Origin: Vagococcus martis
Lineage (GTDB): Bacteria > Bacillota > Bacilli > Lactobacillales > Vagococcaceae
NCBI RefSeq assembly: GCF_002026305.1
Contig: NZ_MVAB01000001.1
Coordinates: 1,966,001 to 2,030,000 of the forward strand
Reading direction: 5' to 3'
DNA: 64,000 bases
Shown here one piece after another: positions 16,791-23,534 of this stretch (position 1 is the first letter of the stretch; every line of letters starts with the position of its first letter). A model generated the notes under the pieces. The model had not been told where the DNA came from. It did no database searches and saw nothing but the letters and a program-made list of their open reading frames with translations. Both the position numbers and the translations under genes were made by a program.

Positions 16791-16824
16791 ACGTTTAACA
16801 AATTTAGATTGTGAGGAACTTGCT

Positions 16825-16890
16825 ATGAATACAACAAAGCAACAAAAACCAACAAAACTGAATAATTTTTACTTTAGCTACTTTAGATAG
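16825..16890 (+). CDS. Phe/Tyr-rich leader peptide of a transcription attenuator (21 residues)
   Basis: An ATG seven bases after GAGGA opens MNTTKQQKPTKLNNFYFSYF-Arg and then TAG. Five of the last seven residues are Phe or Tyr (F-Y-F-S-Y-F), a bias expected for a leader peptide that senses charged aromatic tRNAs. There is no Trp codon. The peptide lies between a consensus promoter and a set of alternative hairpins ending in intrinsic terminators, all before a TrpXYZ-type transporter operon. Family knowledge: pheA-type leaders in enterobacteria have similar Phe runs. That this ORF is translated is inference. Confidence 0.75.
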   Translation: MNTTKQQKPTKLNNFYFSYFR

Positions 16891-16891
16891 T

Positions 16892-17002
16892 GTTTGTAGA
16901 CATGTCAGTCATGGATGCAAACCGGAAAGTTTGTATCTATGGGGCTAAGGAATTTTAACGAGCAACGTTCGCCACATAGATTGTTAAGATAATCTAAGTG
17001 GC
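16892..17002 (+). promoter_or_regulatory. Candidate ribosome-mediated attenuator with five mutually pairing segments
   Basis: Segments: 0 = 16892-16904, 1 = 16910-16922, 2 = 16929-16945, 3 = 16971-16982, 4 = 16991-17002. Possible pairings are 0:1 (13 positions, two mismatches), 1:2 (13 pairs including two G-U, loop CGGAAA), 2:3 (10 of 11, ATCTATGGGGC with GCCACATAGAT) and 3:4 (12 bp, one mismatch), the last followed by a T run. A ribosome finishing at the stop codon (16888-16890) would cover segment 0, allowing 1:2 and the 3:4 terminator. A ribosome stalled on the Phe/Tyr codons would leave 0:1 and 2:3, preventing termination. The pairings are seen; the mechanism is inferred. Confidence 0.65.
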
Positions 17003-17012
17003 TTTTATATTT
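16971..17012 (+). terminator. Attenuator terminator hairpin (segments 3:4)
   Basis: GCCACATAGATT and AATCTAAGTGGC pair around GTTAAGAT and are followed by TTTTATATTT. The 3' arm can alternatively pair with the end of the leader ORF (GCTACTTTAGAT at 16877-16888) or, through ATAATCTAAG (16989-16998), with CTTAGATTAT at 17050-17059. Confidence 0.75.
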
Positions 17013-17013
17013 T

Positions 17014-17081
17014 AAAAGATAGTCGTTCGATATCTTTTTAAAGCATTGGCTTAGATTATTGTATCTAGTCAATGCTTTTTT
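17014..17081 (+). terminator. Two further tandem hairpins before the trpX-like gene
   Basis: AAAAGATA/TATCTTTT (17014-17038) is followed by a stronger hairpin, AAAGCATTG/CAATGCTTT (17040-17078) with inner TAGAT/ATCTA and a run of T at 17076-17081. The second has full intrinsic-terminator form. Its 5' arm is perfectly complementary over 10 bases to the 3' arm of the attenuator terminator, so the two cannot fold together. Confidence 0.7.
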
Positions 17082-17128
17082 AATTGATTTTCTTATGTGG
17101 TTGAACTAAGAAAATGGAGGAAGAAAAA

Positions 17129-18088
17129 ATGAAGAAAAAAATGTTAAGTAGTTTAGTCGGATTAGCAGCAGTAGGATTATTAGTTGGATGTGGAAACAAA
17201 AGTGCGGAAACGGATTCGAGTGTACAAAGAATCGGGATCCTACAATATATGGAGCATAAATCTTTAGATAAAGCCAGAGAAGGATTTATTGCTGAATTGA
17301 AGGATGAAGGTTACGAAGATGGGAAAAACATAAAAATTGATTCTCTAAATTCACAAGGAGATCAAGCAAATCTAAAAAGTATGAGTGAAAAATTAGTAAA
17401 AGAGAAAAGTGATGTGATTTTAACTATCGCAACACCAGCAGCTATTTCAGTAGCGACAGAAACAACAGATATACCTATAATATTCACTGCGGTGACAGAT
17501 GCTGTGTCGGCAGGTCTAGTAGATAGTAATGAAAAACCAGGTAAAAATATTACAGGAACGAGTGATATGGTACCAATAGACAAACAAACAAATCTATTGT
17601 TATCAATTGTTCCAGATGCAAAAACGATTGGAATTATTTATAACTCAAGTGAGGAAAACTCAGTTATTCAAGCGAAATTAGCAAAAGAAGCCATTGAGAA
17701 AAAAGGTGTCAAAGTCAAAGAATCAACCGTGACTTCAACAAATGATGTGCAACAGGTTATGACAGCTCTAGCAGGAGAAGTAGATGGTGTGTATATTCCA
17801 ACTGATAATACTTTAGCTAATACCATGGAGACAGTTGGTGAGATTGCACGAAATAAAAAATTACCGATAGTTACTGGATCTGCAGAAGATGTAAAAGTTG
17901 GGGCTTTGGCAACTTACGGATTAGATTATGAAAAATTAGGTCGACAAACTGGAAAATTAGCAGTGAAGATTTTAAAAGGTGAAGCAAAACCAGCTGATTT
18001 AGCAGTAGATACGCCAACTGATTTGGACTTAGTAGTCAATGAAGATATGGCAAAAGCATTAGGGATTGACCCTTCAACGATAAAATAA
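17129..18088 (+). CDS. trpX: ABC transporter substrate-binding lipoprotein, TrpX type
   Basis: A 319-residue lipoprotein starting at the ATG after GGAGGAAGAAAAA, with lipobox GLLVGCG. Features of the ABC_sub_bind (PF04392) family include IGILQYMEHKSLDKAREGFIAEL, TGTSDMVPIDKQTNLLLSIVPDAKTIGIIYN and GLDYEKLGRQTGKLAVKIL. TrpX proteins of streptococci are annotated as tryptophan receptors, though the family also binds other ligands. The Phe/Tyr-rich leader upstream argues that here the ligand may be phenylalanine, tyrosine or a mixture. First gene of a three-gene operon, 26 bases before the permease gene. Confidence 0.85.
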   Translation: MKKKMLSSLVGLAAVGLLVGCGNKSAETDSSVQRIGILQYMEHKSLDKAREGFIAELKDEGYEDGKNIKIDSLNSQGDQANLKSMSEKLVKEKSDVILTIATPAAISVATETTDIPIIFTAVTDAVSAGLVDSNEKPGKNITGTSDMVPIDKQTNLLLSIVPDAKTIGIIYNSSEENSVIQAKLAKEAIEKKGVKVKESTVTSTNDVQQVMTALAGEVDGVYIPTDNTLANTMETVGEIARNKKLPIVTGSAEDVKVGALATYGLDYEKLGRQTGKLAVKILKGEAKPADLAVDTPTDLDLVVNEDMAKALGIDPSTIK

Positions 18089-18114
18089 GACAAAGATAAG
18101 CGGAGTGAATTGTA

Positions 18115-18987
18115 ATGGATATCATAATTTCAAGTGTTTCTCAAGGATTTTTGTGGTCGATTATGGCTATTGGTGTGTACTTAACATACCGAATTCTAGA
18201 TGTGGCAGATTTAACGGCAGAGGCTAGTTTTCCATTAGGTGCAGCTATAAGTGCTAGCCAAATTGTGTCAGGAACTTCTCCATTAATTGCAACAATAATG
18301 GGATTAGGTGGTGGATTATTAGCAGGACTTGTTTCAGGCTTACTTCACACTAAATTAAAAATCCCAGCATTACTTGCAGGGATATTAACCATGACAGGGT
18401 TGTATTCAGTTAATCTAAGAATCATGGGACAAGCGAATGTTTCATTATTAGGTAAAAAGACTGTCATGCGTTTGTTTAATGATTTAGGAATGACTAATCA
18501 AATCGCCACTTTAATCGTTGGTGTAATTGCTTCGTTAATTGTCATTTTATTCTTGTTCTTATTCTTTAGAACAGCCATTGGTCTAGCGATTCATGCAACA
18601 GGTGATAATAATGCGATGAGTGAGGCTAATGGGATTAACACAGACAATATGAAGATCATTGGCTATATGATATCAAATGGTTTAATTGCTCTATCAGGAG
18701 CTTTAATGGCCCAAAGTAATGGGTATGCTGATATTAGTATGGGGATTGGCACAATCGTTATTGGATTAGCTTCAGTCATTATCAGTGAGGTTTTATTTAA
18801 AGATGTTAGTTTTGTTAAACGATTATGTCTAATTATACTAGGGTCAATTATTTACCGATTCATTATTTCATTCGTACTGTATCTAGGTGTTGCACCAACA
18901 GACTTAAAATTATTCTCAGCAATTATTTTGACGATTTGTTTATCGTCACCTTTAATCAAAAATAAATTGAATCGAAAGAAAAAATAA
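18115..18987 (+). CDS. trpY: ABC transporter permease, TrpY type
   Basis: A 290-residue integral membrane protein with about eight hydrophobic spans, beginning MDIIISSVSQGFLWSIMAIGVYLTYRILDVADLTAEASF. It belongs to the BPD_transp_2 (LivH/RbsC-like) permease fold that accompanies PF04392 receptors. ATGDNNAMSEANGINTDNMKIIGYM resembles the cytoplasmic coupling loop contacting the ATPase. It forms the membrane channel for the ligand captured by the lipoprotein upstream. The ATG follows GCGGAGTGAATTGTA. Confidence 0.87.
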   Translation: MDIIISSVSQGFLWSIMAIGVYLTYRILDVADLTAEASFPLGAAISASQIVSGTSPLIATIMGLGGGLLAGLVSGLLHTKLKIPALLAGILTMTGLYSVNLRIMGQANVSLLGKKTVMRLFNDLGMTNQIATLIVGVIASLIVILFLFLFFRTAIGLAIHATGDNNAMSEANGINTDNMKIIGYMISNGLIALSGALMAQSNGYADISMGIGTIVIGLASVIISEVLFKDVSFVKRLCLIILGSIIYRFIISFVLYLGVAPTDLKLFSAIILTICLSSPLIKNKLNRKKK

Positions 18988-19008
18988 CGAGAATAAGGAG
19001 GAATCATC

Positions 19009-19812
19009 ATGTCAGCAACATTAACATTGACGGATATACATAAAAGTTTTGAAGTGGGAACGGTGAATGAACATCATGTGTTACGTGGAGTAAACTTAAC
19101 GTTAAATGAGGGTGATTTTGTCACAGTCATCGGTGGTAACGGAGCAGGGAAATCAACATTATTAAATTGTATCGCAGGAAATATTCCAGTCGATTCAGGG
19201 ATAATACTCTTAGAAGACATGGATATTACCAATCAAAAAACTGAAAAACGTGCTGCTCATATCGGGCGAGTATTCCAAGATCCACGTATGGGGACAGCGA
19301 CAAGATTAAGCATTGAAGAAAATTTATCGATTGCTTATTCACGTGGAAAAAAACGGGGGTTGTCTTTAGGTGTAACAGATAGTCAACGAGAAGAGTTTAA
19401 GAAACAGTTAGTGCGTTTAGATTTAGGATTAGAAGAACGACTAAAAAAAGAAGTTGGGCTACTATCTGGAGGACAACGCCAAGCACTGACACTACTTATG
19501 GCAACATTAGTAAAACCTAAACTATTATTACTAGATGAGCACACTGCTGCTCTTGATCCAAAAGCGAGTCAATCTGTTTTATCTTTAACCAATAAAATGG
19601 TTCATGAAGATCAATTAACGACACTCATGATTACGCATAATATGGAAGATGCTATAAAGTATGGGAATCGTTTGGTTATGTTACATGAAGGAAAAATAGT
19701 CGTTGATATTAATCAGGAACAAAAAGAAGGACTTAAAGTACAAGATCTAATGGATTTATTCCAAAAAAATAGTGGACAAGCATTAACAGATGATGCACTG
19801 ATTTTATCATAA
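19009..19812 (+). CDS. trpZ: ABC transporter ATP-binding protein, TrpZ type
   Basis: A 267-residue ATPase with Walker A GGNGAGKST, signature LSGGQRQA, Walker B LLLLDEHTAALDPK and H-loop MITHNMEDA. The DEHTAALDP form of Walker B is characteristic of ATPases linked to PF04392 receptors. It completes the importer with trpX and trpY, and a strong terminator follows it. The ATG is preceded by AAGGAGGAATCATC. All catalytic residues are present. Confidence 0.9.
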   Translation: MSATLTLTDIHKSFEVGTVNEHHVLRGVNLTLNEGDFVTVIGGNGAGKSTLLNCIAGNIPVDSGIILLEDMDITNQKTEKRAAHIGRVFQDPRMGTATRLSIEENLSIAYSRGKKRGLSLGVTDSQREEFKKQLVRLDLGLEERLKKEVGLLSGGQRQALTLLMATLVKPKLLLLDEHTAALDPKASQSVLSLTNKMVHEDQLTTLMITHNMEDAIKYGNRLVMLHEGKIVVDINQEQKEGLKVQDLMDLFQKNSGQALTDDALILS

Positions 19813-19825
19813 TGTAAAATAGGGA

Positions 19826-19857
19826 AAACTCAAATCATTTTGGTTTGAGTTTTTTTA
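19826..19857 (+). terminator. Terminator of the trpXYZ-like operon
   Basis: AAACTCAAATC and GGTTTGAGTTT pair around ATTTT, followed by a T run. Confidence 0.88.
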
Positions 19858-20028
19858 TTTGTGAAAAATTGTTCTTTATTATTTGTGATAAAAGTTCTAT
19901 CATCATAGAAAAACTTGTTAAAACCATTTGTGAATTTGTTTTTAAAGGGTTTATTTAATGTTAAATAACTCACAAATGTATTGTGTAAACGTTATTTTAT
20001 GATATAGTAGTTACTAAGGTAGCTACTA
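19857..20028 (+). promoter_or_regulatory. TrmB operon control region with four ATTTGTGA sites and an imperfect palindrome over the -10
   Basis: ATTTGTGA occurs at 19857, 19881 and 19926, and inverted (TCACAAAT) at 19970. A probable promoter is TTGTGT (19981) with TATAGT (20003), 16 bases apart. A 24-bp imperfect palindrome, TAGTAGTTAC...GTAGCTACTA, covers 20005-20028 and overlaps the -10. The palindrome suits autoregulation by the TrmB protein; the ATTTGTGA sites may bind another regulator. Site identity is inference. Confidence 0.6.
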
Positions 20029-20047
20029 AAAAAGAGGTTGAAAAAAT

Positions 20048-20857
20048 ATGGAAACAATAATACAAATAATGAAAAAATATCATTTTTCTGAGATGGAGAC
20101 ATTAGTGTATACCACCTTGTTAGAACAAGATAAACTAACAGGTTATGAAATTAGCAAAAAGTCTGGTGTACCAAGGTCAAAAGTGTATAACATTTTAGAA
20201 AAGTTATTGAAAAAAAATTTAATTATTGTCAATAAATCAGAACCAAAGTTATATCGAGCAATTTCTTCAGATGAATTTATCGAACGCTTAGAAAAAGATG
20301 TTAAAAAAGATTTGGCAGTACTGGACAAGCAATTAGGCGGGATAAAAGAAGCTGAGGAAGAAGATTTATTGTGGAAAATCGAAGGGTATTCACATGTAAT
20401 TGAAAAAGTGGAGCATTTAATCAAGCATTCAAAAAGTAGTTTGTTAATTCAAATATGGAAACAAGATGTCAGTAAAGAGCTATTATTATTATTGCAAGAC
20501 GCGGAAAAAAGGTTAGATGAGTGTGTCGTAATTTTATTTGATGCTGAACATCATTATGACTTGCCGCTAAATCATTATTATAAACATGGATTTGAAGAAG
20601 ATAAATTGGCTGATTTTGGTTCCAGGTGGATAAATGTTGTGCGTGATGAAGAAGAAGTCGTTTTTGGGACTTTGTCAGAAGACGCAAATCAAACCGATGT
20701 CACTTGGACAAAAAACAATGCGATGGTCAGTTTGTCAAAAGAATATATCAAACATGATGCTTATACATTAAAAATTATTGAAGAAATGCCTCAAGAATTA
20801 AGCAGTAAATATGGTCACGAATTTGAAAAAGTGCGGTCAATATTTAAGGGGGAATAA
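20048..20857 (+). CDS. TrmB-family transcriptional regulator
   Basis: A 269-residue protein. The N-terminal winged helix (MKKYHFSEMETLVYTTLLEQ... LTGYEISKKSGVPRSKVYNILEKL) is the TrmB DNA-binding domain, followed by a short coiled coil (residues about 75-105) and a phospholipase-D-like C-terminal ligand domain beginning near LLWKIEGYSHVIEKVEHLI. TrmB proteins are common in archaea and less so in Firmicutes, where many sense sugars or other small ligands. It is followed after three bases by a TSUP permease gene and then an ornithine-cyclodeaminase-like gene, and probably controls that operon in response to the compound they handle. Confidence 0.88.
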   Translation: METIIQIMKKYHFSEMETLVYTTLLEQDKLTGYEISKKSGVPRSKVYNILEKLLKKNLIIVNKSEPKLYRAISSDEFIERLEKDVKKDLAVLDKQLGGIKEAEEEDLLWKIEGYSHVIEKVEHLIKHSKSSLLIQIWKQDVSKELLLLLQDAEKRLDECVVILFDAEHHYDLPLNHYYKHGFEEDKLADFGSRWINVVRDEEEVVFGTLSEDANQTDVTWTKNNAMVSLSKEYIKHDAYTLKIIEEMPQELSSKYGHEFEKVRSIFKGE

Positions 20858-20860
20858 GTC

Positions 20861-21739
20861 ATGGTCAGAACGGTATTATTAACACTTATTATTTTAGTCA
20901 ATGGATTCTTTGCTTTTACATTTGTGAAAGATTTAATGAGTCATAAAGAAGAATTTAAAGAAGAAAAAGCAAATGTAAAATGGTTGCCATTTACTTCATT
21001 TATCATGTTTTTCTTATCAACATTTGGTATTTCAGATTTTGCAATAGGAACAGTTCTTTATCCTAAATTAGGATGGGTTAACATGAAAAAATTACCAGGG
21101 ACACTAAATACGCAATGTGTGATTCCTGTTGCAGCTATGGCGTTATCGTATATTTCAGGAGTAAATGTAGGAATTAAAACACTAGCGATTTGTATTATAG
21201 CACAAGTAATCGGTGCTTATATTGGGCCAAAATTTGTAGTGAAATTACCAGAAGATACCATTAAAAAATTCGTTGGTGTAGGATTAATCATTGCAGCATT
21301 CTTAATTTTTGCCGGACAAGTTAATTGGATTCAATCAAATGGCACAGCAACAGAATTATATGGTGGAAAACTTATTTTAGCAGCATTTTTATTATTTGTG
21401 TATGGTGCATTAAACAATATTGGGATTGGGTCATATGCTTTAACAATGGTGACAGTTTATTTATTAGGAATGGATCCAATCGCAGCATTTCCAATCATGA
21501 TGGGAGCTTGTACATTCTCAGTGCCAATCGGAAGTGTTCAATTTATTAAATTTGGTGAATACAGCCGAAAAATCACACTATTTACTTCTGTTTTTGGGGT
21601 ACTTGGTGTATTAGTTGCAGTGTTTTTAGTCAAATCATTAAATACTTACATGTTAAAATGGGTTGTCATTTTTGTACTACTTTATAGTTCATATTCAATG
21701 TTAGCTGCACAAATTAAAAAAGGATCACAACCAGTTTAG
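20861..21739 (+). CDS. TSUP/TauE-SafE-like membrane transporter
   Basis: A 292-residue membrane protein with about eight or nine hydrophobic spans. Segments FLSTFGISDFAIGTVLYPKLG and, in the second half, GALNNIGIGSYALTMVTVYLLGMDPIAAFPIMMGA form the two repeated motifs of the TauE/SafE (TSUP) family, which moves sulfite, sulfonates, thiosulfate or organic acids. The ATG follows AAGGGGGAATAAGTC and is three bases after the regulator stop, so it is cotranscribed and coupled. The substrate may be the same as that processed by the downstream dehydrogenase-like enzyme; this is inference. Confidence 0.72.
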   Translation: MVRTVLLTLIILVNGFFAFTFVKDLMSHKEEFKEEKANVKWLPFTSFIMFFLSTFGISDFAIGTVLYPKLGWVNMKKLPGTLNTQCVIPVAAMALSYISGVNVGIKTLAICIIAQVIGAYIGPKFVVKLPEDTIKKFVGVGLIIAAFLIFAGQVNWIQSNGTATELYGGKLILAAFLLFVYGALNNIGIGSYALTMVTVYLLGMDPIAAFPIMMGACTFSVPIGSVQFIKFGEYSRKITLFTSVFGVLGVLVAVFLVKSLNTYMLKWVVIFVLLYSSYSMLAAQIKKGSQPV

Positions 21740-21754
21740 GAAGGGGAAATAAAT

Positions 21755-22738
21755 ATGTTATTTTTGAAAAAAGAAGATATTGAAAAATGTTTTGATATGA
21801 GAGCGGCAATGGATGCGTCTTTAGAAGCGTTAAAAATTTATTCAGAAGGTCGTGCTACTATTCCATTAAGAACGAATATTCCAGTACCAAAATCGGAAGG
21901 TCAAAGTCTTTATATGCCAGGATATGTTGAATGTGATAATGGCAAAGATGCTTTGGGAGTCAAAATTGTATCTGTTTATCCAAAAAATATTGAGAAGAAT
22001 ATTCCAAGTGTTCCAGCCACAATGGTAGTGTTGGATGCAGAAACAGGTATTGTGAATGCCATGATTGATGGCACCTACTTAACTCAATTAAGAACAGGTG
22101 CTGTCCAAGGAGCTGCAACAGAACTTTTAGCAAGGAAAGATGCTAAAATTGGTGCATTGATTGGAACGGGTGGTCAAGCAGAAGGTCAACTATGGGCTAT
22201 GCTAACTGCTAGAGATTTAACAGAAGTTCGCATCTTTGATATTGATTTTGAGAGAGCTTCAGCGTTTGCTAAAGAGATGTCAGATAAATATGATATCAAT
22301 ATGATTCCTACAAAAACAGCACAAGAATGTGTTGAAGGAGCTGATATCATTACAAGTGTGACAACATCTAAACAACCAACATTTTCTAGTGAATGGGTGA
22401 AAAAAGGAGCTCATATAAATGGTGTAGGGGCTTATACACATGATATGTGTGAAATTCCGCGAGAGATTATTAAAGAAGCAGATGTGGTTATTTTTGACAC
22501 GATGGATGGTGTCTTGCAAGAAGCAGGAGATTTCATGCAACCATTAGAAGATGGCTATGTATCAAAAGAAAAATATGAAGGTGAACTAGGTAAGCTTGGT
22601 TTAGGTAAATTAACTGGTAGAAAACATGATGAAGATATTACGATTTTCAAAACAGTTGGCTCAGCAGTGTTAGATGTTTATGTCGCTCAAAAAATGGTGG
22701 AACAAGCGAAAGAAAAAAATATTGGTTTAACTGTTTAA
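21755..22738 (+). CDS. Ornithine cyclodeaminase/mu-crystallin family enzyme
   Basis: A 327-residue NAD(P)-dependent enzyme. LKKEDIEKCFDMRAAMDASLEALKIY opens the family fold; the Rossmann motif is LIGTGGQAEGQLWAM; MPGYVECDNGKDALGVKIVSVYP and TYLTQLRTGAVQGAATELLARKDA are family signatures, the latter containing the Arg and the active-site neighbourhood. Members include ornithine cyclodeaminase, L-alanine dehydrogenase of archaeal type and ketimine reductases acting on cyclic sulfur imines. It ends the TrmB-TSUP operon and is followed by a terminator. The reaction is not determined. Confidence 0.88.
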   Translation: MLFLKKEDIEKCFDMRAAMDASLEALKIYSEGRATIPLRTNIPVPKSEGQSLYMPGYVECDNGKDALGVKIVSVYPKNIEKNIPSVPATMVVLDAETGIVNAMIDGTYLTQLRTGAVQGAATELLARKDAKIGALIGTGGQAEGQLWAMLTARDLTEVRIFDIDFERASAFAKEMSDKYDINMIPTKTAQECVEGADIITSVTTSKQPTFSSEWVKKGAHINGVGAYTHDMCEIPREIIKEADVVIFDTMDGVLQEAGDFMQPLEDGYVSKEKYEGELGKLGLGKLTGRKHDEDITIFKTVGSAVLDVYVAQKMVEQAKEKNIGLTV

Positions 22739-22744
22739 TAATAA

Positions 22745-22779
22745 AAAATCAATCACCTATGTATGTGGTTGATTTTTTT
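22745..22779 (+). terminator. Terminator of the TrmB-TSUP-OCD operon
   Basis: AATCAATCACC and GTGGTTGATT pair around TATGTAT with one G-U, followed by seven T. Confidence 0.85.
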
Positions 22780-22867
22780 ATTGGACAAAAATAGTTATAA
22801 AACCATCATATTTACTTATTAATTTAATGATTCAATAAGTATGACTAACTAAATGAAAGGAGACAAC

Positions 22868-23446
22868 ATGAGAAAATTAATTAAGGTCTTTTTTGTTATT
22901 GGCATTATCTTGTTGCTCCTTGCTATATTTTATGCATACAGCCATCAATTATGCCAAAATCCAACACAATTAAAACAGTTTATTCATCATTTTGGGTGGT
23001 ATGCACCGGTAATTTTTATCATGATTCAAATCATACAGCCTATTTTACCTATTATACCTGGTGGGATGAGCGATGTGGTCGGAGTTGTTGTTTTTGGCAA
23101 AATAATAGGAGTAATCTACGCGTCTGCTGGCCTGATAATAGGTGAAGTCATACTATTTATACTTGTTCGTCATTATGGTCGGTCATTTGTTTTATCGATT
23201 TTGTCGGAAAAAAGTTTACCTCGTTTAGATAAATTGATTCAACTAGGGAATAAACATACCATCTGGATGTTAATTATTGTCTTTTTGATGCCTTTTGGTC
23301 CTGATGATTTGGCTTGTTTAGCAGCAGGTTTTACAAATATATCATTTAAAAATTATCTAAGAACTATTATTTTGTTTAAACCATTGTCTGTTGCGATTCA
23401 TTGTTATTTGTTATTGGATGTCTTTAAAATGGTGAAAATAAATTAA
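22868..23446 (+). CDS. TVP38/TMEM64 (DedA-like, VTT domain) membrane protein
   Basis: A 192-residue protein from the ATG at 22868, which follows AAAGGAGACAAC. Five hydrophobic spans are visible. The core FIMIQIIQPILPIIPGGMSDVVGVVVFG and GLIIGEVILFILVRHYGRSF matches the SNARE-associated/VTT domain, including the helix hairpin with Pro-Gly-Gly and the Gly-Glu. Family members are linked to lipid scrambling or undecaprenyl phosphate recycling. It stands alone between the OCD operon and the helicase gene. Specific role unknown. Confidence 0.85.
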   Translation: MRKLIKVFFVIGIILLLLAIFYAYSHQLCQNPTQLKQFIHHFGWYAPVIFIMIQIIQPILPIIPGGMSDVVGVVVFGKIIGVIYASAGLIIGEVILFILVRHYGRSFVLSILSEKSLPRLDKLIQLGNKHTIWMLIIVFLMPFGPDDLACLAAGFTNISFKNYLRTIILFKPLSVAIHCYLLLDVFKMVKIN

Positions 23447-23534
23447 TTATGCTAGTAATTTAAGTAAAACATGTTACACTAATTAAGCTAAAATAAACAA
23501 ATAGGCAAAAGCTTATTTGATGAAGGATGTTTAC

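Noticed and set aside
16797-17081. T-box riboswitch controlling the trpXYZ-like operon
   Set aside because: The conserved T-box antiterminator sequence and stem I motifs are absent, while a coding leader peptide and pairing segments are present.
19857-19978. CRP-type operator (TGTGA-N6-TCACA)
   Set aside because: The only inverted pair is separated by 36 bases, and Gram-positive cells of this group do not use CRP sites; the spacing does not fit a single dimer site.
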